Of a stretch of DNA of 64,000 bases, positions 44,003 through 55,065 are shown in pieces. This DNA comes from Adineta vaga (lineage: Eukaryota; Rotifera). Under the pieces are notes generated by a model. It was not told the origin of the DNA and ran no database searches. It saw only the letters and a program-made list of their open reading frames with translations. The translations under genes and the position numbers were made by a program. The stretch spans positions 17,732,001-17,796,000 of the forward strand of contig CP075493.1 of the NCBI GenBank assembly GCA_021613535.1, in the 5' to 3' direction. Numbering within the stretch: position 1 is the stretch's first letter; the number at the start of each line of letters is the position of its first letter.

Positions 44003-46653
44003 TTATGTGCCTAATAAATTAAAGAAACGCATTCCCCAATAACTTATTAAGAATGAAGTTGGATCTTCTTCTTTGAATCCATTACCATCATCTAAGGTAT
44101 AGATATTATCGTTCCATTTGTGTGGAGATCGCTCATCGGGTGGTAACATTTGTATTGAGTGATATTTTCTATCACATTCAGAGAGGAAATTACGTTGAAT
44201 ATCCAATCGATAACTATTAAATTGTGGCCAATTAATAAGTTCCAATGGCCAACGTTGCATGTACCATATACCATCTTTTGACAAAGAATTACAATCAAAA
44301 GTAGGAACAGATGTATGATTATTTTTAAATAAATATTGTGTTTGATTAATCTGACCACTAACATAACAATAGATCAAATTATAAAATGGAGATTTCTCCA
44401 TTTGCTTATATTTGTGAGCTAAATATAATCCCATCCTCATATATTCTAATATTTGATCAATAATTATTTGTGCAGATATTTTCTGTGTTTGAGATAGATT
44501 ATCGGTGAAGATAATTGTGTTAATGGCATAAACTAGATTGAAATACGATAAGTAAATGAGTTCATCATCAGAAAAATTATCATCACAAACAGCAATCATT
44601 TTCATATTAACAAGATTAATGTTATATTTATAAGTTTCAATTAATAATTTAGCTCCATCAAGAAAACGTTCATCACCATTGTACGCATAAGTTTGAAGTA
44701 GATAAGCTAATATTTCTAGACTGTTAAGACCTCGATCATCTCGAAAACTACTATCATTATTAATATATATTGGATTCCAGATACCCCATGTAGTATGAGT
44801 ATGTTTTTCACCTACTAAATACCAATCATGAGTGAGAATATGGTTAGTAATATTTAAGACTAGGACATAAGCTCTTTGACGTTCATCATCAGTACCAGCT
44901 AACAAATCATATACTAATGGATAAACAAATTCGTGTCCAACAATTTCATCTGATGACGTATCACCTTTGAATTGAAGAGATGAATAAATAGGAGATAGAT
45001 ACCACCCATGCTTAGGAGGAAAATCACTGCGTTTAGCAAATGATCGACTAGGATAACCAGGAATACCTATAATATAATGTGAAGAAAATAGAGAAAATTA
45101 TTCAGATTGTTAAAATGATTATTACCTGTCACTTTATTGAGCAATTCCAATGCTTCAAAATGTGTCCAAGCCAATGACTTAACGTCTGGATCTTTAGTCA
45201 CTGCATAACGAAAGACTTGACTACTCAAATACATGGATGTCCAAAGACCATCATTGTCACTTGATCCCTTGACACATGAACGACTATCACCCCATATCGA
45301 CATAGGACAATCAGAAATAAGATTGTACTTGTTATGTCTACCTGGATGGTTGAAAAAATCTTGAAAGTGTTCTGTTTTTTTTGATAATGTCCACATTTCA
45401 AAGCGAAGAATACTAAGACCTTTACTGGTCACTACTACAGCAGCACTTCCTAAACCTTCAGATATATTTTTTGGTCGACTCAATACAGCCAATGAACTAA
45501 CATGAACTAATGCATCACGATTTGGCATATATCTAGCACTATTGAATACACGCCATGCATTCAAATCAATATCATCAGGACTATAACGCATGGCTCCATA
45601 GATAGTGCCCAACCATACTCGACTGTCGGATATAGTTGAATGGCTCAAACTCAAAACAGTAATATTAGCAAATGGAAGATGACCAATATATGAGCCTGGA
45701 TTTGAGATTTGACCTGCTAATCTAGAAAAATACCAATTAACACTACCTGTAGACATTAGTATTGGGGAAAGGAAGGTTATTCCCGTTTCCTGTCCTATCC
45801 ATAGTTTATCTTGCACATCATTAAACACTAATGATGTAATCGTGGCATCAATGAGCCCATAAATGTGTTCAAAACGCCATTCTTCATTACCAACACCATA
45901 AGAATATATCCAGAGCTTAGTTTCAGTACCAATAAAAACTGTCTGTCGTTTCGAACTTCATGCTAATGCTGAAACACTAACATTGATTGCATTAAGAAAG
46001 GGAATTACTGTTAATGTGTGAAGATCCAGTCCATGTAGTCCAGTGTTAGTAGCAATATATAACCAGCCTGCTATTCCTAAATCTTCTATAAATAAACCAT
46101 CTGTAATTTTAGAAATATTCACCAAGATAGATGGAAAGGAAATGGCATGTACAATATTACAAGAAGTTGCATCGAATACATTACATAAAATGAGTTCTAT
46201 ACAATTTGAAGAAATCAAAGCTGCTGTATATGCTAGAGATGTACTTGTATTTTGTGATACAATCAACCGACTAGTATCACTATTGATAGAAATACTATTT
46301 ACAGGAATTAAAGTGCCATTGGCAGATAAAGACATCCAAAACATTTTGAATACATTATTCAATTCCGTTTGTTGTGATTTATTATTAGTTTGAGCAAGTA
46401 ACCAAACTCCTTGATCAGCTTGAGAATGATATAGTGGCAAAGAAATAGCTTGCCAAATATTGTCAATATTATTAAGAACTGTCCAAGCAGTTGATTCATT
46501 TGCAAATGGTTCAAATAAATAACGTTCAGCAATAATTTGTTCATATTCAGCATCTGGAATAGTTGATGCAAAAATGATACGCACTATACCGACAAACAAC
46601 CATATAAAAGTGCACCTCATCATATTACCTTTTAGTAAGAATTTGATTAACAA
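44003..46653 (-). CDS. Secreted propeller plus alpha-barrel protein, one in-frame TGA
   Basis: Exons 45126-46653 and 44003-45066 join over a 59-bp GT-AG intron into 863 sense codons plus a terminal TAA. A signal peptide follows the second Met (MMRCTFIWLFVGIVRIIFA). The first 500 residues show repeated LWIGQETGITFL / VWLGTIYGAMRYS-type strands like the two-component-regulator propeller repeat. The C-terminal part (GWYLSPIYSSLQFKGDTSSDE; HTTWGIWNPIYIN; RGLNSLEILAYLLQTYAYNGD) looks like an (alpha/alpha)-barrel of the kind found in carbohydrate-active enzymes. I cannot name the reaction. Codon 232 (45958-45960) is TGA where the surrounding sequence is otherwise good. So the gene is a near-intact null, is read through, or has a sequence error. 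Confidence 0.65.
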
Positions 46654-46964
46654 GATGAAGTAGTGCGATTCATAAGCGAAAAAAAAGGTGTATCTTTATC
46701 AACATACGGGTCATATTGACACAAGATAAGAGCACAGTAAAGAAATAAAGTATACATGAAATGTGTTAACTTTACAATTTTGTATTGATTTACTTGAAGA
46801 ATAAATTCAATATATGGATAATAATCCGTTTGTATACGTATTTCTAATTCATTTTCTTGTTCTTTCAATTGATTATTATTTTTATCTTAATGAAATAAAT
46901 TCAACTAAATTATTCTGTCAAATGGATTGATTTCCATAAAAACATAATTCGAATTTTGTGACAT

Positions 46965-47264
46965 TTATTTGAAGATATGATGAAACCATCTTGAGGGTGT
47001 GGGATATAGACTAAAGTCAAGCTTAATGTGACTATTCTCTATTTCAACCATACCCACGCCCTTTTCAGTTGCATTAATAACAGCAAAATGTAAATTATCA
47101 AATCTTAATAAATGATCATGATAATATTTTCCTAGTAATGTATTATTACAATTAATAGGAAATGCTTTACAATATTCAATATAAATATCCAATTCTCTTT
47201 CACGATTACTTCCAATACTTATTGCACCAGATTTATTTGTATTCATAATACAATGTTTTGTCAA
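46965..47264 (-). CDS. Hypothetical small ORF
   Basis: A 99-residue open frame (MTKHCIMNTNKSG to FHHIFK) with acceptable composition. The minus strand keeps the same register to 46647, with a few stops in between and a hydrophobic stretch (FMYTLFLYCALILC). This could be the remains of a small membrane protein gene. I do not recognise a family. It lies between the propeller gene and the beta-lactamase-like gene. Confidence 0.25.
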   Translation of the reverse strand: MTKHCIMNTNKSGAISIGSNRERELDIYIEYCKAFPINCNNTLLGKYYHDHLLRFDNLHFAVINATEKGVGMVEIENSHIKLDFSLYPTPSRWFHHIFK

Positions 47265-47388
47265 TCAATCCCTTATATGGTAGCAATTGTAACATGGTAT
47301 TAGATTTTTAATCAAACGACGAATATATCCTGAAAGTCTCAACGCTCTAAGTCATTCGAAACAAAACTTCGTTTCATATTTTTTTATT

Positions 47389-49527
47389 TTAATTGTAATA
47401 CGAGTAGACAGACAAGATAAAGAGATATGCACTGGCTACAATGACAGAAATATGAAAGTTCAATGTTGCAGATACAATCCAAGCTGATGAGGACAACGTA
47501 GACGTCGAAATGTTGGTCGCAGATGATTGTCCTTGTTGTTGCCAAGCGAGATATGCTTTGGTAATGGCTGTTGTGGCTTCCAAAACAACATTACTATCAT
47601 AGACATTCGTTGTGATCAAAAAAGCAACGGGTTGAGTCAACCGAGGATAAGCTCGAACAAGAGCGTACCAAAAAGTGTTGCTGCCATCATGTTCGAGGGT
47701 GAGGCCGATATTGTTGCTGTAACTAATCATTCCAGAGAGTGTGTACGTAGAGTTGGAAGTAGAAGATGATGGAAAGGCATAGGCGGTATGAATGCTTTGC
47801 CACATGGACGGAGAGAGTAAATATGGCCATTTTGTACTATTATTTTTAGGGACATAACCGAACGGTTGTAAGTCGCGCCCTTCTTGTAAATGGCAGGCAA
47901 TGAATTTGGCCCAATCATTGAGACTTGCGTGAACTGTGCCCGCAGGTCCATATAGCTTGGGATTATCAATATCAGTGCTGTGTAATACACCGGCTGGATC
48001 CGTCGCATGACCGAATGGCTGAGTTGCAAAAGAAGACAATGGTACCTGTGCGGTGGGTGAACCAAAACCTGCTGTGATCATTCCTAGACGATCAAATAAT
48101 TGCTGTTGAATGATTGTTTCCCAGGGTACATGGAAGAACTCTTCTAGGATCAATCCTAATAAAACATAATTATTATTCGAATAAGCATATTCTACAGAAA
48201 CGGTAATAGACGATGGTGGATTTGGAACGACCATTGATAATAGCTGACTAAAATCATATCGACGTGAGGGCAAAGAATAGTTAGTACAGGATTCAGTAGT
48301 TCTATTAATTTGTAACTCGACTGCGTGATTCCAGATGGCGCTTCCTGGGTAGACTGCTGGTTCTAGGGCTTTTAATCCCGAAGAATGAGTCAATAAATGA
48401 GCGACAGTGATATATTGCCAGGAAGTGTGAATAGTCAGATTACATGAATAGGGAGATTTAGCAAAGTAACCAGTAGCATTAGACAAATTCTCACAGGTGC
48501 ATGTATTGGATGGTGGTGTGGAAGATGATGAAAATGGCAAATAAGGGAATATCTGACCGACCGTGGTGGTGAGATTTAATTTGTCTGCTTGAATTAACAT
48601 TTGAATTAGAATGGCCGTCATAGATTTAGTGTTCGATCCCAGGTGCCATTTGTCGTCGACAGTGACTGGCTCTGGTATAACGGCATCCATACGACGAATT
48701 CCAGTTACCATCGTCGACACGGGAATGAATGGGCAAATGGCATTTGCTGGTGATGGGGTCCCATTATAAGACTGTAGCGTAGGCGTTTGAATGATCGAGA
48801 CACCAATCGCCGGTGTGTGATTGTATTTGCTTCGAATTCTCTGTAAAATGCTGAGTACTGTCTCATTGAGATAAACAGAGATCGCAGGTATCGTGTTCGT
48901 GCATGGTAATCCCATCAACTGAATGAAAGGCACGCTAGTTCCATCGTCCAGACTATAAGGTGCGGCCAAGATAATAGGAAATGATCCATTTACCGAAGCA
49001 AAGCTATCAACTGGTGGGATAAACTTCTCATTTGCAGGACTTGTGCAAAACAAAGAAATATTACCGTTCCCTTCATTACTCGAGTTAGCGTACCAATAGG
49101 TGATACTGTAACCGATACCGGCAGTGAGATTCGCTGGCTGTTCAAAAGGTAAAGTCAATGGTTGAATTTGTGCATTTGTGAATCCACCAGCCGAAACCGT
49201 GATTAATGACGTTTGTGCGATAAGTGTGGATGAAACATCATAGAGAGCTGCTCTCACAGTTAAAGTGTCTTTATTCTGTTGAGGAAACATCACGATAGCT
49301 GTCACCTGAATGGCAGAAGTGAGTTCGAATGGAGACGTTTGAAACAAAACATCAGTGATTGTAGTACAAGTATTGTAGAAGGTTGATGAGATGAGTGGAC
49401 CATTCGAGAAGAGAACTTGAGATTCACCCGACGTCATACATGAGAAGTTAGCAGCTAGGACTGGTGCACTCAGACCAAACCAAAACGAGAACAATAAGAT
49501 AAATACAATGCAGTGAGTTGGGATCAT
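47389..49527 (-). CDS. Secreted serine beta-lactamase/penicillin-binding-like protein
   Basis: A single uninterrupted exon of 712 residues. A signal peptide (MIPTHCIVFILLFSFWFGLSAPVLA) is followed by a beta-rich domain of about 190 residues with four or more Cys. The serine hydrolase domain of beta-lactamase class C type comes next: the SxxK motif in HLGSNTKSM, the YxN motif in YAYSNNNYVLLGL, and HDG in place of the usual KTG/HTG. LTHSSGL and HLGSN also fit the family. The C-terminal 25 residues are hydrophobic, as in a GPI signal or membrane anchor. In eukaryotes such proteins (LACTB-like, EstB-like) act as esterases or peptidases rather than on antibiotics; the substrate here is unknown. 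Lack of introns and the family's bacterial abundance make horizontal origin plausible but not shown. Confidence 0.85.
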   Translation of the reverse strand: MIPTHCIVFILLFSFWFGLSAPVLAANFSCMTSGESQVLFSNGPLISSTFYNTCTTITDVLFQTSPFELTSAIQVTAIVMFPQQNKDTLTVRAALYDVSSTLIAQTSLITVSAGGFTNAQIQPLTLPFEQPANLTAGIGYSITYWYANSSNEGNGNISLFCTSPANEKFIPPVDSFASVNGSFPIILAAPYSLDDGTSVPFIQLMGLPCTNTIPAISVYLNETVLSILQRIRSKYNHTPAIGVSIIQTPTLQSYNGTPSPANAICPFIPVSTMVTGIRRMDAVIPEPVTVDDKWHLGSNTKSMTAILIQMLIQADKLNLTTTVGQIFPYLPFSSSSTPPSNTCTCENLSNATGYFAKSPYSCNLTIHTSWQYITVAHLLTHSSGLKALEPAVYPGSAIWNHAVELQINRTTESCTNYSLPSRRYDFSQLLSMVVPNPPSSITVSVEYAYSNNNYVLLGLILEEFFHVPWETIIQQQLFDRLGMITAGFGSPTAQVPLSSFATQPFGHATDPAGVLHSTDIDNPKLYGPAGTVHASLNDWAKFIACHLQEGRDLQPFGYVPKNNSTKWPYLLSPSMWQSIHTAYAFPSSSTSNSTYTLSGMISYSNNIGLTLEHDGSNTFWYALVRAYPRLTQPVAFLITTNVYDSNVVLEATTAITKAYLAWQQQGQSSATNISTSTLSSSAWIVSATLNFHISVIVASAYLFILSVYSYYN

Positions 49528-51471
49528 TTTCAGATCAGCAGTAAACAGGAATAAAGATATGTATGAAAAGGAAGCTTATTGCTCTTTCTCACTCTCTCTT
49601 TATTCTATTTATTGGCTATTTGATGATCACTTGAGGTTGATGACTGTTAATATGAATAAGTCTTATAGATTGTGCTGTTTGTAAGTGATTCGCAAAATTT
49701 CGATCGTTATATATATATATGAGTGAGAAATATGTGCGGCTCTATAACGTCATTTTTATTATTATTTCTCGTACGATATTTTCATATCGATAATAAACGA
49801 CATGGCAAGAGAATGAGTAACGTGACGTTATTTATGTTTCTTGTCGATTTATACCTGATCACGACTTGTTAAATGGCGTCACCATTCGTACGTAATTTCT
49901 TTCGTTCTGTGGCCGTGAGTACTTGTCTTTCTAGTACGATCAGGTATATTTTTTTCTTTTTCTTTTTCGATAAGATTATTCATGTACGCAGAGTGTTACA
50001 AAATTATTACGCGCCCTCTGTAACTTAAAGTATAAATACTATCCACAGAGTATTATATACTAAATTAGTGCTCATTAAAAACAGGATTTATCAGTTTAAT
50101 TAATAGGCCGTATAGCAATTATTGAAATGTCTTGAACTATGTGCCAAATCCGCTCATATTTTCAGAAAAATAATATCAAATTCGTAATCTCCCTCAAAGG
50201 CTAAGTTGACTGATACATTAATCGAGAAATTTCAGTTCAAAAATATATAAATGACATGTCCATAGACTCAGTTTTTGATGGATGTCACAGCTTTTGGCAC
50301 ATAGTTGAAGACATTTCAATAATTCACATTATACTTAAGTCGTTCATTGTGTCTATACCTCAAATGATATCTGAGTTACACATTTTAGCCCCAAGGAGGT
50401 TTGTATGACAAGTTTTTAGTAAGCATTACCATAGATGAGTGAGTCAAATTGGGATGAAGAATGATCAGCTTCATTCTGCTTATGTAACTATTAATTAGAG
50501 TTATTATTCAATAACTGAACTTTAGGCTTTTTATATTTCTTCACGTTCGATCAAGAAGCTAACAATATTTGAGTGTGATGTCAACGCTTTTTCGCTCCAC
50601 AAACAATCGGTGATTTAAATCATCTAGATTCAATATAAATAACTGAAACTCAATCAAAAGTCGCGTACAAAATAAGATAAAAATATTTTACTCCTGATCG
50701 TATTTAAGAAGTATCAAGGGTGTGAGTATTAGATAGATGTAGTACACCAACCCATTGTTCTTCGTCTACTCAATATCATATAAAATATTTCAATTAAAAT
50801 CTTTCCTACCTACTGATGATGTTAATCAAGATGCATTGGTTGTAATTGGATTTGAAATACTTTTCTTCCCCGAATCGAACGTTAGTTGAATATATTTATA
50901 GTTTTATTATAAATATATGTGACATATATCAATGCTTATTCATTAATTGTTCAATATCTAAATCAATTTTTAGAACAACAGCACGATGACTAGACATCCA
51001 CACTCTTAGATGGAAAACTTTTACTTAGATCTTAGTTTTTCGTGCTATAGCTTCACACCGATTTACTCTCACTCTTGTCTTTTGATGAAGGACAATATTC
51101 TTGTGTTAAGACAAATAATCTTTACTCGAACATGTCAAAGACCTTCTCCAATAGAAAATAAACTCAACGAATGAATTACGCAAACTAAAGAAATTTCATG
51201 ACAATGATAAACAATGTGAAGAGCTTCAATGTGAGCAAGATTGATGTGTAAATATGGTGTCCTTACCTTCATCCTCGATGAGAAATAATCATGTATGTCA
51301 AATTTCCTGATAAAGATAACAGTTCAAGCTAAGATGAACTCGTTTGTTATTCAAACAAAGAAAAATAAATATTTGAAAGATAAATATGTTTTATTGTAAA
51401 AAAAAGAAAAGGAAAAAATCAATAAATGGCATGAAAAGCAATTACAATCTCAATTGAATGAATCAATTTCC
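49528..51471. other. Intergenic region with a MITE
   Basis: No gene is supported. It contains the promoter side of the beta-lactamase-like gene and the small inverted-repeat element at 50116-50325. The remainder is AT-rich, with an ATATATAT run near 49710. Confidence 0.45.
50116..50325. mobile_element. MITE of about 210 bp
   Basis: The left end CAATTATTGAAATGTCTTGA with ACTATGTGCCAAA is matched in inverse orientation by the right end (TTTGGCACATAGTTGAAGAC, then ATTTCAATAATTC). The arms are about 33 bp with a few mismatches, and there is no ORF inside. The superfamily is unknown; no clear target duplication was found. Confidence 0.7.
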
Positions 51472-52346
51472 TTAAGGATTTATGACAGCACCAGATTCAC
51501 ATTTCTTATCAAAAGCTGCTATATAGAAGAAACGAACAGGTCTAGTATCTTGTGGTTTGTCATAATACAATTGAACAACAACTTCAACAGGTTGATTTGA
51601 AAGTAGAACTGAGTCTCGAATTTTTATTTCTGCTTGATTCCATTTTCCTCGATTAATCTTTAGATCTTGTGGGAAAATATTATATGTATCTTTGCCAGTA
51701 CCGCCTAATTTATTTCCAATAATATGTCCAGCATCATCTGTTGGTTTTCCCATAGATCTTGCGAATTTTCGAGTGGCATCATTCGTCACTGAACCTTTGC
51801 TGTTTATAGTTTGTGGGGTGACAGCTATTTATAAAAAAAATAACTAATTAGAAGAAAGTTAGAAAGAGTTTTTTGCAGTTATAAATTAAACTATAGTGAT
51901 GTGTTGTATTTTGAAAGTAGAAAGATGATATCTTGAAATTGATTACGATTAAAATTTTCTCTTTTCAGATTCAAAATTCTTTAATAAATATAGTCAATTA
52001 CATACATGCAAGAACATATTCCACCCTATCTTTATAACCAGTTTGATAGAATTTTATGGGTTCTCCTGCTTTATTCAGTGTATGATTTGTTAAACCTCCA
52101 TGTGTAAATGGGTCGTAATTGAGAATTTTACAAAGGGAACTATATTTGAAAAAAAATCACGAGTAGATTAAATGAATTCATCATTACATAATAAATAATA
52201 GTTTACCGTAAACTCTGAATTGCTGGAACTGTTCCTGTGGGTTTTGGTTGTGGTTTTGGTGGTGGTTTTGTCGGTGCACAAACTGTTTCATCGATCACGG
52301 ATGATGACAAGAGAAGCACAACAAGATAAAAAAGATTTTGTCGCAT
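51472..52346 (-). CDS. Secreted DNA/RNA non-specific endonuclease-like protein
   Basis: Exons 52207-52346, 52006-52139 and 51472-51824 join with GT-AG introns of 67 and 181 bp to 208 residues. The first exon encodes a signal peptide (MRQNLFYLVVLLLSSSV) and a proline/lysine-rich stretch (PTKPPPKPQPKPTG). The last exon has the nuclease signature DDAGHIIGNKLGGTGKDTYNIF, followed by PQDLKINRGKWNQAE. In this motif the His after Asp-Ala-Gly is the likely general base and the Asn of KINRG a metal ligand. A nearly identical layout is known in secreted nucleases and in polymorphic nuclease toxins of bacteria. As a secreted protein it probably degrades extracellular nucleic acid (digestive or defensive); that is inference. 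Confidence 0.8.
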
Positions 52347-53892
52347 TCTTGAATTATCTCGTTAGAAGATGTTTAATACTTTAAATACAATCAATGAATG
52401 TCTTAAGAGATAAAATAAAATACTTACATATACTAATCAATAATATCACTGCTGTTGATATGTGTTTGTTTGTAATATTATCTTTACGCTTTAAATACTC
52501 ATGTTGATGTATATCCATATCTACGCATATATCCTTGATAAGAATAGATCGCCTACTATTCTTTTTCTCCCATGAGTATCTTACGCATTGACTAAAGATA
52601 GATACGTGCGTAAAAAATGCGTTGATTTTTATTTGTCCTTGGTGTGGGGAAAAAGGTAATAATGAAAGAAATATACACATACATCATAGGTATATTACTC
52701 AATAAACAAATTCTTTTATATATTGTATATCGATGATGTCCAATGAAGATAATGTTAATGAACAATTCAAGTATTGATTTGTTCGTTTAGGGGTGAATGA
52801 GGGTGGAAATTTTGTTCTTTTCTCACTCATACCTGATTTTCATGTACAGAAAAAGAGAATTTGGTTTCACTAACCAAATTATTTTCGAGTTTGGAACCTG
52901 TGAGTAAGGTGAACATCATTAACATTATGAAACATCGTCTTTTTGAATCTGTACTTTTGTTAATTCTAGAATCATATTGATTATTAGACAATTTTAATAC
53001 AGACACGATGAATACTAATAATATCAATATTTCGTGCTTTTTAGTTCAAAATTTAAATCGGTATTATCTTGAATGATGCATTCTCATATCTAAATTATTT
53101 ACCTATACGTTCAGATGAAAGCCTGTCCACAGGTAACGTACTCAGTATTTTCCACTTAGCAATAGTTATAATTCAAGAACCATAGGTGCTACAGAGCTGA
53201 AATTTATAACTTATCCAGATCTTTAGACGACCTACATTTACTGACAACCTCTCTTCACTAGGCTACGTTGTCGCTGTTTTAGAGCTTTAAAAAAGCGTGG
53301 TAAGGCATCCAATCAAAAGGACCTTTGGAACTAAACCGATGCGAAGCAGATTATACCGCTATGAATTTTCCGTATACGAAAGAAAATATTTTTACATGTA
53401 TTTAGAGCTGAGGTGTTAGGTTTGCTTACCATAAATATGCTCTTCAAAATTTGGTCTCTTCCGGAACTTATTGCTAAATGATTCTACTAACGCATTTAGT
53501 ATGAGTTTTAAAACCTTTATGTTATCAAACTATGCAACTCTAATGGTGTGTATAGGTGTAGATGATAAGGATCTGTGGATGAATACGAGGGTGTAGACGA
53601 AGACATGAGTATAACGGTTTCAACATGTTAACACCCTTGCACAATGTTGGAAGAAGTGTAAATTACAAAGAATCGTGTGAAATTCACACTCAAACCGACT
53701 CTTGTAATACATCCTCAATCACCTACGTTGAACGTGGGTTTGAAAGAAGAAAAGGCATTCACATTCATACCCTCAATGAAGTGAAAGATATTCTCATTGT
53801 AATAACTAATCACATAAAAGTCTCATTTAATAATCATAAAAAAAGATAAATTTTCATCTTTTATAATTTGAATTAATTTGAAAAAACAAAAA
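52347..53892. other. Intergenic region
   Basis: Contains short ORFs without support and a GT-rich stretch near 53545-53600 (GGTGTGTATAGGTGTAG, then GAGGGTGTAGACG). No RNA gene was recognised. Confidence 0.4.
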
Positions 53893-55065
53893 TTAAAGTT
53901 TGATTAAACGTATAATTGCTTGTGTTAAATAATAATCACCAAATGATAATGAAACATCATAAGGATTTTTTGGATAAGGACCAATTGTTCCATTTGTAAG
54001 TAAAGCATTTAATTGATATTTTTTATTTCCATAAATCATATATTTTGAAGAAGATAATTGATTAATAATTAATTTTGAAATATTTAAATAATGATTTTTT
54101 AATTGAGATATTGAAACATATTGTGATAATTCAATAAGTGCACTTGCAAATATTGCTGCAGCTGATGTATCTTTTGGTTGATATAATAATGTTGAATTAT
54201 ATGGTGCATCATAATCCCAATATGGAATTGAATCATTTATTTTTAATAAATTAGATAAAACATAATTTGTTGCTCCAATAGCTTTATCAAGAAATGGTTT
54301 ATATTGTGTATAACGATAAGCTATTATAAACCCATGAATAGCCCATGATTGTCCACGTGACCAAGTTGACCAATCAGCATAACCTTGAACAGTATATTTT
54401 TTAATAACATTTCCATTTATTTGATTATATTCAATAACATGATAAGTACTATTATTATCACGAAATTGTTCATACATTGTTCTATTTGCATGTTGCCAAG
54501 CAATATTATATAAATATTGATCTTTTGTTTGATTACTAACTTCAAATAATAATTCTAAATTCATCATATTATCAATATAAACTAAATAACCTTGTTGACT
54601 ATCAACTGAACGTAAACAACGAACAATTGAAGAATATTGTTTAGAAAGAGAATATGCACCAATTATAATTATATTTAAATATTCTTTTAATTTTAATAAA
54701 CGATATGCATTACCAAAACCTGACATAAGAATAAAACCAGCATTATATGGACTTGTACTATTTGCAAATAAACTTGTTGGTTTTGTTACATCAATTGCAT
54801 GTTTTAATGTTTCGCGTGTTGAATTATATTCAAATATATTCCAATAAATACCAGGAAAAAATCCTGATGTCCATCCAGTAATTGCACTTGTTGATGTCCA
54901 ATTATTTTCTAATGGATAACCATAATATGGATAAAAATCTTTTTCAGAATCAATAAATTTATTATAAAGTATTGAATATTGAATAGATGCATATTGCATT
55001 ACATTTATTGAAATTATTAAATTGAAAATTGAAAATAATATTAGAAAATTGAAAAAAATAGACAT
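53893..55065 (-). CDS. GH88-type unsaturated glucuronyl hydrolase, secreted
   Basis: Members of glycoside hydrolase family 88 remove the unsaturated uronic acid left by polysaccharide lyases. A single intronless ORF of 390 residues has a signal peptide (MSIFFNFLILFSIFNLIISI). Family motifs are TGWTSGFFPGIYW, SGFGNAYRL, IDNMMNLELLF (its Asp is the likely first catalytic acid), GYADWSTWSRGQSWAIHGF and DTSAAAIFASALIEL (its Asp is also conserved). The length fits the family. The gene is strikingly AT-rich, with A/T nearly everywhere at third positions, compared with the sulfatase or the beta-lactamase-like gene. Bacterial origin by transfer is plausible given the family's distribution and the lack of introns; adaptation to local AT-rich DNA would then be advanced. 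Confidence 0.9.
   Translation of the reverse strand: MSIFFNFLILFSIFNLIISINVMQYASIQYSILYNKFIDSEKDFYPYYGYPLENNWTSTSAITGWTSGFFPGIYWNIFEYNSTRETLKHAIDVTKPTSLFANSTSPYNAGFILMSGFGNAYRLLKLKEYLNIIIIGAYSLSKQYSSIVRCLRSVDSQQGYLVYIDNMMNLELLFEVSNQTKDQYLYNIAWQHANRTMYEQFRDNNSTYHVIEYNQINGNVIKKYTVQGYADWSTWSRGQSWAIHGFIIAYRYTQYKPFLDKAIGATNYVLSNLLKINDSIPYWDYDAPYNSTLLYQPKDTSAAAIFASALIELSQYVSISQLKNHYLNISKLIINQLSSSKYMIYGNKKYQLNALLTNGTIGPYPKNPYDVSLSFGDYYLTQAIIRLIKL

Noticed and set aside
44003-45066. D-glucuronyl C5-epimerase domain
   Set aside because: The barrel-like sequence has a superficially similar pattern, but I could not match the family's key motifs, so the enzyme is left unnamed.
37633-45960. Genome-wide reassignment of TGA to tryptophan
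   Set aside because: TGG is used freely for Trp in all intact genes, TAA stops also interrupt the damaged ones, and the F-box-type gene appears to end with TGA. Decay is simpler.
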